NCBI RefSeq assembly: GCF_017368815.1
Contig: NZ_JAFNME010000017.1
Span: 1-64,000, forward strand
Direction: 5' to 3'
Source: Comamonas denitrificans
GTDB lineage: Bacteria > Pseudomonadota > Gammaproteobacteria > Burkholderiales > Burkholderiaceae_C
DNA: 64,000 nucleotides
Under the pieces are notes generated by a model that saw nothing but the letters and a program-made list of their open reading frames with translations, had not been told where the DNA came from and searched no databases. Below, in pieces: positions 1 through 8,370 of this stretch. Position 1 is the first letter of the stretch; every line of letters starts with the position of its first letter. The translations under genes were made by a program, and so were the position numbers.

Positions 1-119
1 CGCTGAAAATGCGCTCGCCTCGGGAGTTCAGGAGGCAGCGGGCTGCACAAGTGCGCCAGGAACCGGCGATGGACCAGGCGCTTTATTGCGACTAGGACGG
101 GGACGGGAATACGGGGACA
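1..119 (+). mobile_element. Right-end fragment of an IS3-family insertion sequence, cut by the window edge
   Basis: The first 95 bases read in one frame as the end of a transposase, and the DNA that follows contains a GC-rich stretch ending in ACGGGGACA at about base 119. Its reverse complement begins TGTCCCCGTATTCCC, which fits an IS3-type terminal inverted repeat with TG at the tip. The left part of the element lies outside the window, so its length and completeness cannot be judged. The assignment rests on the short protein tail plus this putative end, so confidence is moderate to low. Confidence 0.4.
3..95 (+). CDS. C-terminal end of an IS3-type transposase (partial)
   Basis: An open frame enters from the left edge and stops with TAG at 93-95. 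The visible 30 residues contain LKMRSPREFRRQRAAQ, which resembles the region after the Asn-Pro/His-Ser-x-Leu motif at the end of IS3-family OrfB transposases (HSALxxxSPxEF type). The catalytic DDE part is upstream of the window. It could instead be the end of an unrelated basic protein; the inverted-repeat-like sequence just downstream favours a transposase. Confidence 0.35.
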   Translation: MKMRSPREFRRQRAAQVRQEPAMDQALYCD

Positions 120-146
120 ACATCAGGTGCTGGCCTGGTGGTGCTT

Positions 147-172
147 CTTTTAAAAGAGCTGTTTGCGCTGAT
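147..172. repeat. Short interspersed repeat, copy 1
   Basis: The bases CTTTTAAAAGAGCTG followed by TTTGCGCTGAT closely match a second copy at 11446-11470. A more distant relative with the core AATAGCTCTTACCGCTTTG lies just upstream of cysA near 22700. All copies are intergenic. The function is unknown; it looks like a small dispersed genomic repeat. Confidence 0.4.
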
Positions 173-254
173 ATTTATTGATGTTTTATGGTTTTAATGC
201 TTTAAAGCTTATGTTTGTTGGCGGTAACAGCTTTGTTTTTTGATTTTTGGGGCT

Positions 255-309
255 GCTGGCCGGGTTTCGCCCCGGCAGGCGACTAACTTTCTTGCGCGCG
301 CAAGAAAGT
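255..309. repeat. Hairpin plus perfect 24-bp palindrome downstream of ggt
   Basis: A GC-rich hairpin (GCCGGG, loop, CCCCGGC) at about 258-277 is followed by a perfect 24-bp palindrome at 286-309, with arms ACTTTCTTGCGC and GCGCAAGAAAGT. A partial echo (AGCAAAGAAAGCG) follows. Together they resemble REP-type intergenic repeats of betaproteobacteria. Because ggt reads leftwards and ends at 502, they could also help end its transcript. I see no gene in the rest of 120-501. Confidence 0.5.
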
Positions 310-501
310 CAGCAAAGAAAGCGTGCTGCGCAGCTTGGGCACCGCAGAACTCGCTACGCGCCCGTTGGGCGCTGCGCTCGGACAACTGCGGTGAGTCAGA
401 CGGGAGGCGACTTGCCTGTTAGTGGGGCTGCGCTCTGACGGTGAGGTTGGGGTAACGAAAGCCGCCTCGCTTGCTGCGCAGCTTCGGTTGTCGGTGGTGG
501 C

Positions 502-2277
502 TCAGTAGCCCAGGGTGAGCCCGTCGGGGTTGCGCGGGTCGGAGTAGCCCCACAGCGCCTGGCCTTGCACTTGAATGGTTTGGGTGCGGCCCATGGCGGG
601 TTTGACGACCACGTTCTGGCCCTTTTGGCGCAGCAGGTGCAGCGTGTCGGGCGAGAAGCCTTTTTCCACGCGCAGCTCGTCGGGCATCCACTGGTGGTGA
701 AAGCGCACGGTGGCGGCGGCCTCGGCCGGGTTCATGCCAAAGTCGATGCCATTGACGATTTGCTGCAGCACGGTGGTGATGATGCGCGCGCCGCCGGGGC
801 TGCCGGTGACCAGCCAGGGCTGCTGGTCTTTGAGCACCAGGGTGGGCGTCATGGACGACAGCGGGCGTTTGCCGGGCGCCACGGCGTTGGCAGCGCCGCC
901 GACCAGGCCGTAGGCGTTGGGCACGCCAGGTTTGGCGGAGAAATCATCCATTTCGTTGTTCAGCAAAATGCCGGTGCCTGCGGCCACGATGCCACTGCCA
1001 AAGTTGGTGTTCAGCGTGTAGGTCACGGCCACCATGTTGCCCGCCTGGTCCACCACCGAGTAGTGGGTGGTTTGGTCGCTCTCAAAGGGCAGCGGCTGGC
1101 CGGGCTTGATCGTCTGGGCGCTGCGGGCACTGTCCGGGCGAATCTGCTGCGCTAGCGTATCGGCGTATTTTTTCGAGGTCAGACCGGCCAGTGGGACGCT
1201 GACAAAGGCCGGATCGCCCAGGTACTCGGCGCGGTCGGCGTAGGCCAGTTTCATCGCTTCGGCCATGTGGTGAACGGTTTGGGCGCTGTTGGGCCCCCAG
1301 TCCCTGAGCGGCCAGCGCTCCAAAATATTCAGCATTTGCACCAGGTGGGCACCGCCGGAGGAGGGCGGCGGCATGGTCACGATCTGGTAGCCCCGGTAGC
1401 TGCCACGCACCGGTTCGCGCTCTACCACCCGGTAGCTGCGCAGGTCGTGCAGGGTCATGGGGCTGCCGTGCCGGGCCATTTCGGCAGCGATTTTCTGGGC
1501 GATCTCACCTTCGTAGAACGCCTTGGCCCCGTTCTGGGCGATCAGGCGCAGCGAATGCGCCAAGTCTTTTTGCACCAGCCGCTCGCCCGCGCGCAGCGGA
1601 GCGCCGTTTTTCCAGAAGATGGCCTGGGTGGCGGGCCAGCGACCCATGGTGGTTTGGGCCCGTTCCAGCGCTTGGGCCAAGGTGGTGCTGACCGGGTAGC
1701 CCTGTTCGGCCAAATCAATGGCCGGTTGCAGCACATGCGCCAGCGGCAGCGTGCCCCATTGCTGCAGGGCGTGGGTCAGGCCCGCCACGGTGCCGGGCAC
1801 GCCAACGGCATGGTGGGTGTAGAGCGATTTGCCGTCGATCACCTGGCCTTGGGCATCCAGGTACATGGTGCGCTGGGCGCTGGCCGGGGCGGTTTCGCGA
1901 AAATCCAGCGCCACGCTTTGGCCGCTGGCCGCCTCATGCACCAGCATGAAGCCGCCGCCGCCAATGTTGCCCGCGTTGGGCAGGGCCACGGCCAGGGCAA
2001 AGCCAACGGCCACGGCGGCATCTACGGCGTTGCCACCGCTCTGGAGCACCTCTAGGCCAATGCGCGTGGCCAGGGCCTGCTCGGTGGCGACCATGCCATT
2101 TTTTGCCACCACGGGGTGGAACACGTCCATGCCCGCGTCGTAGGCTGCGGCGGCCTGGGCCGTGGCTGGGGTGGGGGGCAGCAGCGCTGCCGAGGGCGGC
2201 CGGGGCGCCGTGCTGCAGGCCGTCAGCAGGGCCAGCGCCAGAGCGCAAAGCGTGCGGGAGGGGGTGGACGGGCGCAT
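502..2277 (-). CDS. ggt: Gamma-glutamyltransferase (exported lipoprotein)
   Basis: This enzyme cleaves the gamma-glutamyl bond of glutathione and related compounds in the periplasm. The 591-residue product has the usual length of an unprocessed precursor. It begins with a lipoprotein signal (lipobox LLTAC near residue 20), then a large-subunit domain with VDAAVAVGFAL. The autoprocessing and nucleophile motif TTHYSVVDQAGN marks the start of the small subunit; the threonine before HYS is the expected nucleophile. The glycine-rich PLSSMTPTLVL and GSPGGARIITTVLQ motifs of the family are present. The gene starts 10 bases after the argA stop, so the two are probably co-transcribed, with argA first. 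Family assignment is secure. Confidence 0.93.
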   Translation of the reverse strand: MRPSTPSRTLCALALALLTACSTAPRPPSAALLPPTPATAQAAAAYDAGMDVFHPVVAKNGMVATEQALATRIGLEVLQSGGNAVDAAVAVGFALAVALPNAGNIGGGGFMLVHEAASGQSVALDFRETAPASAQRTMYLDAQGQVIDGKSLYTHHAVGVPGTVAGLTHALQQWGTLPLAHVLQPAIDLAEQGYPVSTTLAQALERAQTTMGRWPATQAIFWKNGAPLRAGERLVQKDLAHSLRLIAQNGAKAFYEGEIAQKIAAEMARHGSPMTLHDLRSYRVVEREPVRGSYRGYQIVTMPPPSSGGAHLVQMLNILERWPLRDWGPNSAQTVHHMAEAMKLAYADRAEYLGDPAFVSVPLAGLTSKKYADTLAQQIRPDSARSAQTIKPGQPLPFESDQTTHYSVVDQAGNMVAVTYTLNTNFGSGIVAAGTGILLNNEMDDFSAKPGVPNAYGLVGGAANAVAPGKRPLSSMTPTLVLKDQQPWLVTGSPGGARIITTVLQQIVNGIDFGMNPAEAAATVRFHHQWMPDELRVEKGFSPDTLHLLRQKGQNVVVKPAMGRTQTIQVQGQALWGYSDPRNPDGLTLGY

Positions 2278-2287
2278 ACAACTCCTG

Positions 2288-3649
2288 TTATTTCAAATTT
2301 TTCACCAGCACCTGGCTTTTGCGGCTCCAGTTGTACTTGGCCTTGCGCTCTTGCGGCAGCCAATCGGGGCTGACCGGTTCAAAGCCGCGCTTGATGAACC
2401 AGTGCATGGTGCGGGTGGTCAGCACAAACAGCGTTTTCGCCCCCTGGGCGCGGGCGCGTTGCTCGATGCGCTTGAGCAGCTTTTCCCCATCGCCCGTGCC
2501 CTGGCTTTTGGGGGAGACGGTGACGGCGGCCATTTCAGCGGTCATTTCGCCGTCCGCCCCGTGGGGGTAAAGGTGCAGGGCGGCGCAGCCAAAGATCACC
2601 CCGTCGTGCTCGATGACGGTGTAGTTGGCAATGTCTTGCTCGATTTCGGTGCGGTCGCGCTTGACCAGGGTGCCGTCGTTCTCAAAGGGCTCGATCAGCT
2701 GGATGATGCTGCCCACGTCGTCAATGGTGGCCTCGCGCAGCTCTTCAAGCTTTTCATCAATCACCATGGTGCCGATGCCGTCGTGGACGTAAATCTCTAG
2801 CAGCAGGGCACCATCAACGGCAAAGGGCAGGATGTGGCTGCGCTCTACGCCATGCTCGCAGGCCCGCACGCAATGGCGCAGGTAAAAGCTGGTGTCGGTG
2901 GGCTTTTCCGCAGGGGGCAGTTGCGCCAGCATGCGCCGCGCGGTGGCCAGGGAAATTTCGGTATCAATCGGGTTGTCGTCGCTGATGGGCAGCAGCGGGT
3001 CGGTGGCAACGCCGGGCACTTCGGTCAGAAAAATCAGCTTGTGCGCTTGCAGCTCGCTGGCCACGCGGGTGGCTACCTCCTCCATCGACAGGTTGAAGGC
3101 TTCGCCCGTGGGCGAAAAACCAAAGGGCGAGATCAGCGCCATGGCATCCGACTCCAACGCCCGGCGGATGCCTTCAACATCGACCTTGCGCACCAGCCCG
3201 GTGTGCTGAAAATCCACCCCATCGACGATGCCCACCGGACGGGCGGTCAAAAAGTTGCCCGACATGACCCGCACCCGCGCCCCGGCCATGGGGGTGTTGG
3301 GCAGCCCTTGGCTAAAGGCAGCTTCGATTTCGTAGCGCAGTTGGCCGGCAGCCTCTTGGGCGCAATCCAGGGCGATGCTGTCGGTAATGCGCATGCCGGC
3401 GGCGTACTGCGGCTCGTGGTTTTTCAGGCGCAGTTGTTCGTTCACCTGTGGGCGAAAACCGTGTACCAGCACAATTTTTACGCCCATGGCCTGGATCATG
3501 GCCAGGTCTTGCACGATGGCTTGCAGCTTGCCCGCAGCAATGGCTTCGCCGGTGATGCCGACGACAAAAGTTTGCTGGCGAAACTTATGGATGTAGGGTG
3601 CCACCGAGCGAAACCAGGGCACAAAGGTGAAATTAAAGACGGTAGACAT
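2288..3649 (-). CDS. argA: N-acetylglutamate synthase (amino-acid N-acetyltransferase)
   Basis: ArgA makes N-acetylglutamate from glutamate and acetyl-CoA, the first step of arginine biosynthesis. The protein has an N-terminal amino-acid-kinase-like domain (VLVHGFRPQVNEQL, then KIIFLTEVPG-type core) that normally binds the arginine feedback inhibitor. A C-terminal GNAT acetyltransferase domain follows (VSPKSQGTGDGEKLLKRIE, an acetyl-CoA loop). I use the ATG at 3649 (MSTVFNFTFVPWFRS, 453 residues). An in-frame ATG at 3673 would add eight residues, and no clear ribosome site decides between them. It precedes ggt by 10 bases in an apparent operon. Length and domain order match classical ArgA. 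Confidence 0.92.
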   Translation of the reverse strand: MSTVFNFTFVPWFRSVAPYIHKFRQQTFVVGITGEAIAAGKLQAIVQDLAMIQAMGVKIVLVHGFRPQVNEQLRLKNHEPQYAAGMRITDSIALDCAQEAAGQLRYEIEAAFSQGLPNTPMAGARVRVMSGNFLTARPVGIVDGVDFQHTGLVRKVDVEGIRRALESDAMALISPFGFSPTGEAFNLSMEEVATRVASELQAHKLIFLTEVPGVATDPLLPISDDNPIDTEISLATARRMLAQLPPAEKPTDTSFYLRHCVRACEHGVERSHILPFAVDGALLLEIYVHDGIGTMVIDEKLEELREATIDDVGSIIQLIEPFENDGTLVKRDRTEIEQDIANYTVIEHDGVIFGCAALHLYPHGADGEMTAEMAAVTVSPKSQGTGDGEKLLKRIEQRARAQGAKTLFVLTTRTMHWFIKRGFEPVSPDWLPQERKAKYNWSRKSQVLVKNLK

Positions 3650-3757
3650 GGAGGAGGGCATGATGGCTGCCAAGTGTAGCGACCTGCGCTGCCCCCCTTG
3701 TTGCCTGAATAAAAAAAACAGTCAAATAGTGCTTTGACGCTTACTGGTAAAGCGCGT

Positions 3758-4966
3758 CTAGCTCTTTATTTTGCGTGCTTGCCAGGCCATGATGGCCAGC
3801 ACGATCACCACCAGGGGCTGCATGCCGATGTTGATGCCGCTCCAGCCCACGCTGTGCAGCAATTGCCCTGAGCCAAACGAGGCTATGGCCACCGTGCCAA
3901 ACACCAAAAAGTCATTCAACGCCTGCACCTTGGTGCGCTCGGCCGGGGTGTAGCAGGCGGTGAGCATGGCCGTGGCCCCAATGAAGCCAAAATTCCACCC
4001 CACGCCCAGCAAAATCAGCGAGCCCCAAAACTCCGACAGCCCTTCGCCCATCAGCGCCAGCAGGCCCGAGGCGGCAATCATCACCAAGCCCAAGGCGGTG
4101 ATTTTGCGCTGGCCAAAGCGGCCAATCAGCCGCCCGGTAAAAAAGCTGGGGCCAAACATGGCCAGCACATGCCACTGGATGCCCAGGGCAGCCTCGCCCA
4201 CGCTGTGCCCGCAGCCCACCATGGCCATGGGGGCGGCGGTCATCAAAAAAGCCATCAACCCATAGCTGATCACGCCTGCGGCGGCGGCCTCGATGAATTG
4301 CGGCGTGGCGGCAATCGCTTTTAACGGTCGGGCCGTGCCGACAATGGCTTGCTTTTGCGGCGCGGGCAGGCGCAAAAGCAGCAAGATGGGCAACGCCAGC
4401 GCTGCCAATGCCGCCTGGCTGTAAAAGCTGCCGGCAAAAGGTGTGGCTGGCAGGGCATCGCGCGTCCAGATCACCACCTGGGGGCCGATGATGGCGGCAA
4501 TTAAGCCCCCAACCATGATGCGCGAGATGGCCTTGGCCTGCAGGTGGGGCGCGCCCACCGCATCCGCAGCGGCAAAGCGGTAACTTTGCACACAGGCGGC
4601 GTAAAACCCGGCCAAGGCGGTGCCAATGCAAAAGGTCACAAAGTCCGACTGTGCAATGCCCTGCGCAGCGATGATGCCCGAGACCACGCCCAGCACCGCC
4701 CCCAGCACATAGGCCCAGCGCCGCCCCAGCCGCTGCATGAGCCAAGCGGCCGGCAAAGTGGACAGCGCCAAGCCCAGTTGGTAGATGCTGACGGGCAAGG
4801 TGGTGGCCGTTGGGTTGCTCGAAAGCTGCTGCCCCACCAAGCCCCCCAAAGAAATGATGATCGGGGGCGATGCCCCACCCAACGCCTGCGCGGCGACCAG
4901 CAAGCTCAGGTTGCGGGCTTGAAAGGACGAGGGGGTAGCGGTGGTGGAGGGCGTTGGGGAGACCAT
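3758..4966 (-). CDS. MFS transporter, probable drug or metabolite exporter
   Basis: A 402-residue integral membrane protein with about twelve hydrophobic helices and the major-facilitator loop motif between helices 2 and 3 (AAWLMQRLGRRWAYVLG). A second half-repeat follows, with FTGRLIGRFGQRKITALG. The substrate cannot be told from sequence; it resembles uncharacterised YfcJ/Bcr-style exporters. The gene stands alone, reading away from the metallophosphoesterase. Its 5' region holds a perfect 12-bp inverted repeat 16 bases upstream of the start, pointing to control by a small dimeric repressor. No regulator gene lies next to it. Confidence 0.8.
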   Translation of the reverse strand: MVSPTPSTTATPSSFQARNLSLLVAAQALGGASPPIIISLGGLVGQQLSSNPTATTLPVSIYQLGLALSTLPAAWLMQRLGRRWAYVLGAVLGVVSGIIAAQGIAQSDFVTFCIGTALAGFYAACVQSYRFAAADAVGAPHLQAKAISRIMVGGLIAAIIGPQVVIWTRDALPATPFAGSFYSQAALAALALPILLLLRLPAPQKQAIVGTARPLKAIAATPQFIEAAAAGVISYGLMAFLMTAAPMAMVGCGHSVGEAALGIQWHVLAMFGPSFFTGRLIGRFGQRKITALGLVMIAASGLLALMGEGLSEFWGSLILLGVGWNFGFIGATAMLTACYTPAERTKVQALNDFLVFGTVAIASFGSGQLLHSVGWSGINIGMQPLVVIVLAIMAWQARKIKS

Positions 4967-4981
4967 AGATCAAATTGCAAA

Positions 4982-5013
4982 TTATTTAACTATTTAATTA
5001 TATAGTTAAATAA
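4982..5013. promoter_or_regulatory. Perfect inverted repeat upstream of the MFS gene (candidate operator)
   Basis: TTATTTAACTAT at 4982-4993 is repeated in perfect inversion as ATAGTTAAATAA at 5002-5013, around an 8-base AT spacer. It lies 16 bases upstream of the MFS start codon, where the core promoter and leader should be. The size and AT-rich symmetry suit a MarR- or PadR-type repressor site. It has no T-tract suggesting a terminator in the direction of the gene. The regulator is not identified. Confidence 0.6.
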
Positions 5014-5104
5014 GTTTTCCTTGCCCGATGGCCATCACCCGGGCGCTAGGGAGCATCCCAGCCGCGCGTTCGGAGCTTGTCGCTTTTAACTTGTACAGAG
5101 CCTT

Positions 5105-5265
5105 AGAACGTGTTCATGATCTCGAATGAAGGTGTGGGGACGCGGTTCGGGATGGGTTGCGAGGCGCAAACCACAGCAATAGCTTGGCTATTGCGAGGAT
5201 TTGCAACGACGCAGACCGCCCGAAGCCGCGCCCACACACCCATGAGGAGATCGTGAACACGTTCT
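5105..5265. repeat. 161-bp imperfect palindromic element
   Basis: The element is bounded by perfect 12-bp inverted arms, AGAACGTGTTCA (5105-5116) and TGAACACGTTCT (5254-5265). Inside are further nested arms: 13 of 15 bases pair between 5131-5145 and 5226-5240, and GCAATAGC/GCTATTGC (5176-5183 and 5187-5194) close a 3-base loop. The whole can fold into one long cruciform or hairpin. Its right tip touches the stop codon of the metallophosphoesterase. It has no coding content and looks like a MITE- or REP-like intergenic unit. Confidence 0.65.
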
Positions 5266-6419
5266 TACTGCGTGCTGCGCAAAACCAGCACATCAATCGC
5301 TGCAGGCACCCCCAGCCGCTGGGTAAAACCGGCCCACAATCCTGCGCCGTTGCTGACGAACAAGGTCATATCCCCCACGGTGTAACGACCTCGGACAAAC
5401 CCCTTGTTAAACGGGGCAACCACCCATTGGTCAAACCCACGAATGTGCCCCCCATGGGTATGGCCTGCAATGTGCAAATGCACGCTGTGCTGGGCGGCGT
5501 ACTCACGCGCCATTTTGGGCTGGTGGCCCAGCAAAATATGAAACTGCGCTTGCTGCGCCTGGGCCTGCTGCGCCACGCTCACGATATCGGGGGGGACACC
5601 ACCACCATTGTTGTGGCTTTGGGCATACGCCGGGTCGCCCACGCCAGAAAGCGTTAAGCGCTTGCCACGCACCTGCACCGTATGGGCCTGATTGACCAAA
5701 TAGGGCAGACCCAATTGCCCAAACACCTTGGCCCAGTCGTCAAAGCCGCTGTAGTACTCGTGGTTGCCGGGGGCGACCCAAACGCCATGCGGTGCATACA
5801 AATCGGCCAACGGGGCAATGTTTTGCGCTTGGGTGGCCACATCGCCATCCACCAAGTCCCCGGGCAAGACGATGAGATCGGGCTTGGCCGCATTGGTGCG
5901 CTCGACCACCTCGCGCACATAAAACGCGTTGTTGATGGGGCTGGCGTGCAAATCGGCAATCACCGCAATGCGCAAGCCATCGAGTTCGCGCGGCAGTTTG
6001 GCCAGGGGCAGCTCTTGCTCACGCACTGCGGGCACCCGCAGGCCCTGAATGGCCCCATGGCCGCAGACCAGCAGCATGGCGCTCATCACAATCAAGGTGT
6101 AGTGCGGCTGCCAAAGGATTTTGGCCACCCCGGGGTAGCGCAACATCTTGCCCAGCACAGCCACCGTATCGCGCAGCACCGCCACGGCCCAGGCACCGGC
6201 GATGCTGGCAAACAACCAACCAGCGGGTACTTGCAAATAAGCAATGGCGGTATAGCTCACTGTTGTGTTGCGAATGGCCCAAATGAGCATCGCAGGCAAA
6301 GCCCCCAAAATGGCGGTGGCGATGACGGCGATGGCGTAATATTTTTTCCCCGTGCGCAGCAGCGGGTGCCATAGCCACAGTGCTGCCAGCAAGGCAAGCG
6401 GGGCGAGAAAAATCAGCAT
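5265..6419 (-). CDS. Membrane-anchored metallophosphoesterase (YkuE/YaeI-like)
   Basis: A 384-residue protein. The first 130 or so residues contain four to five hydrophobic helices, and the rest is a calcineurin-type phosphoesterase domain. All metal-binding blocks are present in order: IADLHAS (first Asp/His), PGDLVDG, PGNHEYY, LLGHQP and AGHTHGG. Related proteins cleave phosphodiesters at the outer face of the inner membrane (for example YaeI/LpxG-like or UDP-diacylglucosamine-related activities), but the substrate cannot be read here. The stop codon coincides with the tip of a palindromic element. The upstream intergenic region is shared with rng, which is divergent. Confidence 0.85.
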   Translation of the reverse strand: MLIFLAPLALLAALWLWHPLLRTGKKYYAIAVIATAILGALPAMLIWAIRNTTVSYTAIAYLQVPAGWLFASIAGAWAVAVLRDTVAVLGKMLRYPGVAKILWQPHYTLIVMSAMLLVCGHGAIQGLRVPAVREQELPLAKLPRELDGLRIAVIADLHASPINNAFYVREVVERTNAAKPDLIVLPGDLVDGDVATQAQNIAPLADLYAPHGVWVAPGNHEYYSGFDDWAKVFGQLGLPYLVNQAHTVQVRGKRLTLSGVGDPAYAQSHNNGGGVPPDIVSVAQQAQAQQAQFHILLGHQPKMAREYAAQHSVHLHIAGHTHGGHIRGFDQWVVAPFNKGFVRGRYTVGDMTLFVSNGAGLWAGFTQRLGVPAAIDVLVLRSTQ

Positions 6420-6548
6420 GAATAGGCAGTGGTCCGTCGTGTGCTTGGCTTTGTAAGATCAAAGCGTGCGTTGTAAGATTTTTTTAAAAAAAGCGGCGAC
6501 AAATCTGCGGGGGAGTGTAGAGAAGATTTCTTTCAAAACAATTTATAA

Positions 6549-6668
6549 CGGGTGTAATCGGTGTAATTACTTGTAATTGCTTGAAAATAATCCGCAAAAA
6601 TAGGATAGGCAATTAATTCCTTAGATCACGTAACAGCACGCGAGCCATCCCGGTCGCGTGCTTTATTG
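6549..6668 (+). promoter_or_regulatory. AT-rich leader region with terminator-like hairpin upstream of rng
   Basis: The 310-base gap before rng contains a threefold GTGTAAT/TGTAATT repeat (about 6552-6579). A 9-bp hairpin follows, AGCACGCGA (6635-6643) with TCGCGTGCT (6654-6662), and then TTATTGTTTG. The hairpin ends 68 bases before the rng start codon, so it may be an attenuator or 5'UTR element, or the terminator of a short RNA. Promoters for both rng and the divergent metallophosphoesterase must lie in this gap; I cannot place their -10/-35 boxes with confidence. Confidence 0.4.
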
Positions 6669-6730
6669 TTTGCACACTGCAATAGCCTGGCTGGCGCAAT
6701 TAGACTCGGGCGAACTCATTAATAAAATTT

Positions 6731-8218
6731 ATGCAACAACAAGACATCCTCATCAACTGGGCTCCCCAGGAAACCCGCGTCGCCATCGTGGAAAGCGGCG
6801 CGGTGCAAGAGCTGCACATGGAGCGCACTCTGGAGCGCGGCCTGGTCGGCAACATCTACCTGGGCAAGGTGGCGCGGGTTCTGCCGGGGATGCAATCGGC
6901 GTTTATTGATATTGGCCTGGAGCGGGCCGCCTTTTTGCATGTGGCCGATGTCTGGCACCGCCAAGAGGGCGGCGAAGCGCCCATGTTCGCCCGCGAAGCG
7001 CCCGAGCCAATTGAGCGCCAAGTGTTTGAAGGCCAGCCCATCATGGTGCAGGTGATTAAAGACCCCATTGGCAGCAAGGGGGCGCGGCTCTCGACTCAGA
7101 TCAGCATTGCCGGGCGGTTGCTGGTGTTTTTGCCCCAAGATGACCACATTGGTGTGTCCCAAAAAATCCCGGCCCCAGAGCGCGATGCTTTGCGCAAACG
7201 GGTGCAAGCTTTGGCCGAAAGCAGCTGTGCCCAAACGCCTTGCGGAGGGTTTATCTTGCGCACCAATGGCGAAGATGCCCAGGATGATGAATTGGCCGAG
7301 GACATCGCCTACCTGCGCAAAGCCTGGGCACAAATCAAGGCCAGTGCCCAGCGCTTGCCGCCGCTATCGCTTCTGTACCAAGATTTAAACCTGCTGCAGC
7401 GTGTACTGCGTGACATGGTCGGCGAGCACACCAACAGCATCCGCATTGATTCGCGCGAGCAATTCGATCATTTGCTGGCATTTGGCCAAGAATTTATGCC
7501 GGCTGCGGCAGCAAAACTGCAGCTCTACAAGGGCGAACGCCCCATTTTTGACCTGTACTCGATTGACCAAGAAATCACCAAAGCCCTGGGCAAACGCGTT
7601 GATCTGAAGTCGGGCGGTTACCTCATCATTGACCAGACCGAGGCACTGACCACTGTGGACGTGAACACCGGCGGCTTTGTCGGTGCCCGCAATTTTGACG
7701 ACACCATCTTCAAAACCAATTTGGAAGCCGCGCAGGCCATCGCCCGGCAGCTGCGGCTGCGCAATCTGGGCGGCATCATCATCGTGGACTTTATTGACAT
7801 GAGCCGCGACGATCACCGCACCCAGGTATTGGCGGAATTTAAAAAGCAGTTGGCCCGCGATCGTGTGAAAACCATGGCGGGCAATTTCTCGCACCTCGGG
7901 CTGGTGGAGATGACACGCAAGCGCACGCGTGAATCTTTGGCACATTTGCTGTGCGAGGCCTGCCCAACCTGCCAAGGCAAGGGCAGCGTTAAAACCATAC
8001 GCACTGTGTGCTATGAAATTCTGCGCGAAATTCTGCGCGAATCGCGCCAGTTCAACCCCAAAGAGTTTCGCATCGTCGCCCATGCCGATGTAATTGATCT
8101 GCTCCTGGAAGAAGAAAGCCAGCATCTGGCGGGCCTGATCGACTTCATTGGCAAACCCATTTCCCTGCAGGCTGAAGTCGGCTTGGGTCAAGAGCAGTAC
8201 GACATTGTTTTGTTGTGA
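6731..8218 (+). CDS. rng: Ribonuclease G
   Basis: Endoribonuclease of the RNase E/G family, which matures the 5' end of 16S rRNA and starts decay of some mRNAs. The 495-residue product is the length of RNase G, without the long C-terminal scaffold of RNase E. An S1-like domain sits near residues 35-120 (GNIYLGKVARVLPGMQSAF). The catalytic core carries TVDVNTGGFVGARN and VDFIDM, the two metal-binding aspartates. The zinc-link CPTCQGKGSVKT lies near residue 415. The ATG at 6731 gives the canonical N-terminus. In many relatives rng follows maf; here it stands alone with its own leader and a terminator behind it. Confidence 0.95.
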   Translation: MQQQDILINWAPQETRVAIVESGAVQELHMERTLERGLVGNIYLGKVARVLPGMQSAFIDIGLERAAFLHVADVWHRQEGGEAPMFAREAPEPIERQVFEGQPIMVQVIKDPIGSKGARLSTQISIAGRLLVFLPQDDHIGVSQKIPAPERDALRKRVQALAESSCAQTPCGGFILRTNGEDAQDDELAEDIAYLRKAWAQIKASAQRLPPLSLLYQDLNLLQRVLRDMVGEHTNSIRIDSREQFDHLLAFGQEFMPAAAAKLQLYKGERPIFDLYSIDQEITKALGKRVDLKSGGYLIIDQTEALTTVDVNTGGFVGARNFDDTIFKTNLEAAQAIARQLRLRNLGGIIIVDFIDMSRDDHRTQVLAEFKKQLARDRVKTMAGNFSHLGLVEMTRKRTRESLAHLLCEACPTCQGKGSVKTIRTVCYEILREILRESRQFNPKEFRIVAHADVIDLLLEEESQHLAGLIDFIGKPISLQAEVGLGQEQYDIVLL

Positions 8219-8319
8219 GTAGGGCAAAACAGGGCCATTACTCATTACTATCCCCATCCGCTTTTTTTGTTGCGCTTCGCTGTTTTCTTGTATGCCAGCC
8301 TGACTGACGTGAACGCCAA

Positions 8320-8354
8320 CAAAAAAGGCGGCCTCAAGAGGTCGCCTTTTTGTA
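8320..8354. terminator. Bidirectional terminator between rng and acnA
   Basis: The sequence AAAAAAGGCGGCCTC followed by AAGAGGTCGCCTTTTTG forms a GC stem (GGCG-CCTC with GAGG-CGCC, one mismatch) flanked by A and T runs on both sides. It lies between the converging genes rng (+) and acnA (-) and can end both transcripts. Confidence 0.85.
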
Positions 8355-8370
8355 TGCAGGGGTTGTGGGG

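Noticed and set aside
1267-2055. 262-codon plus-strand open frame
   Set aside because: Antisense to ggt with no recognisable protein features.
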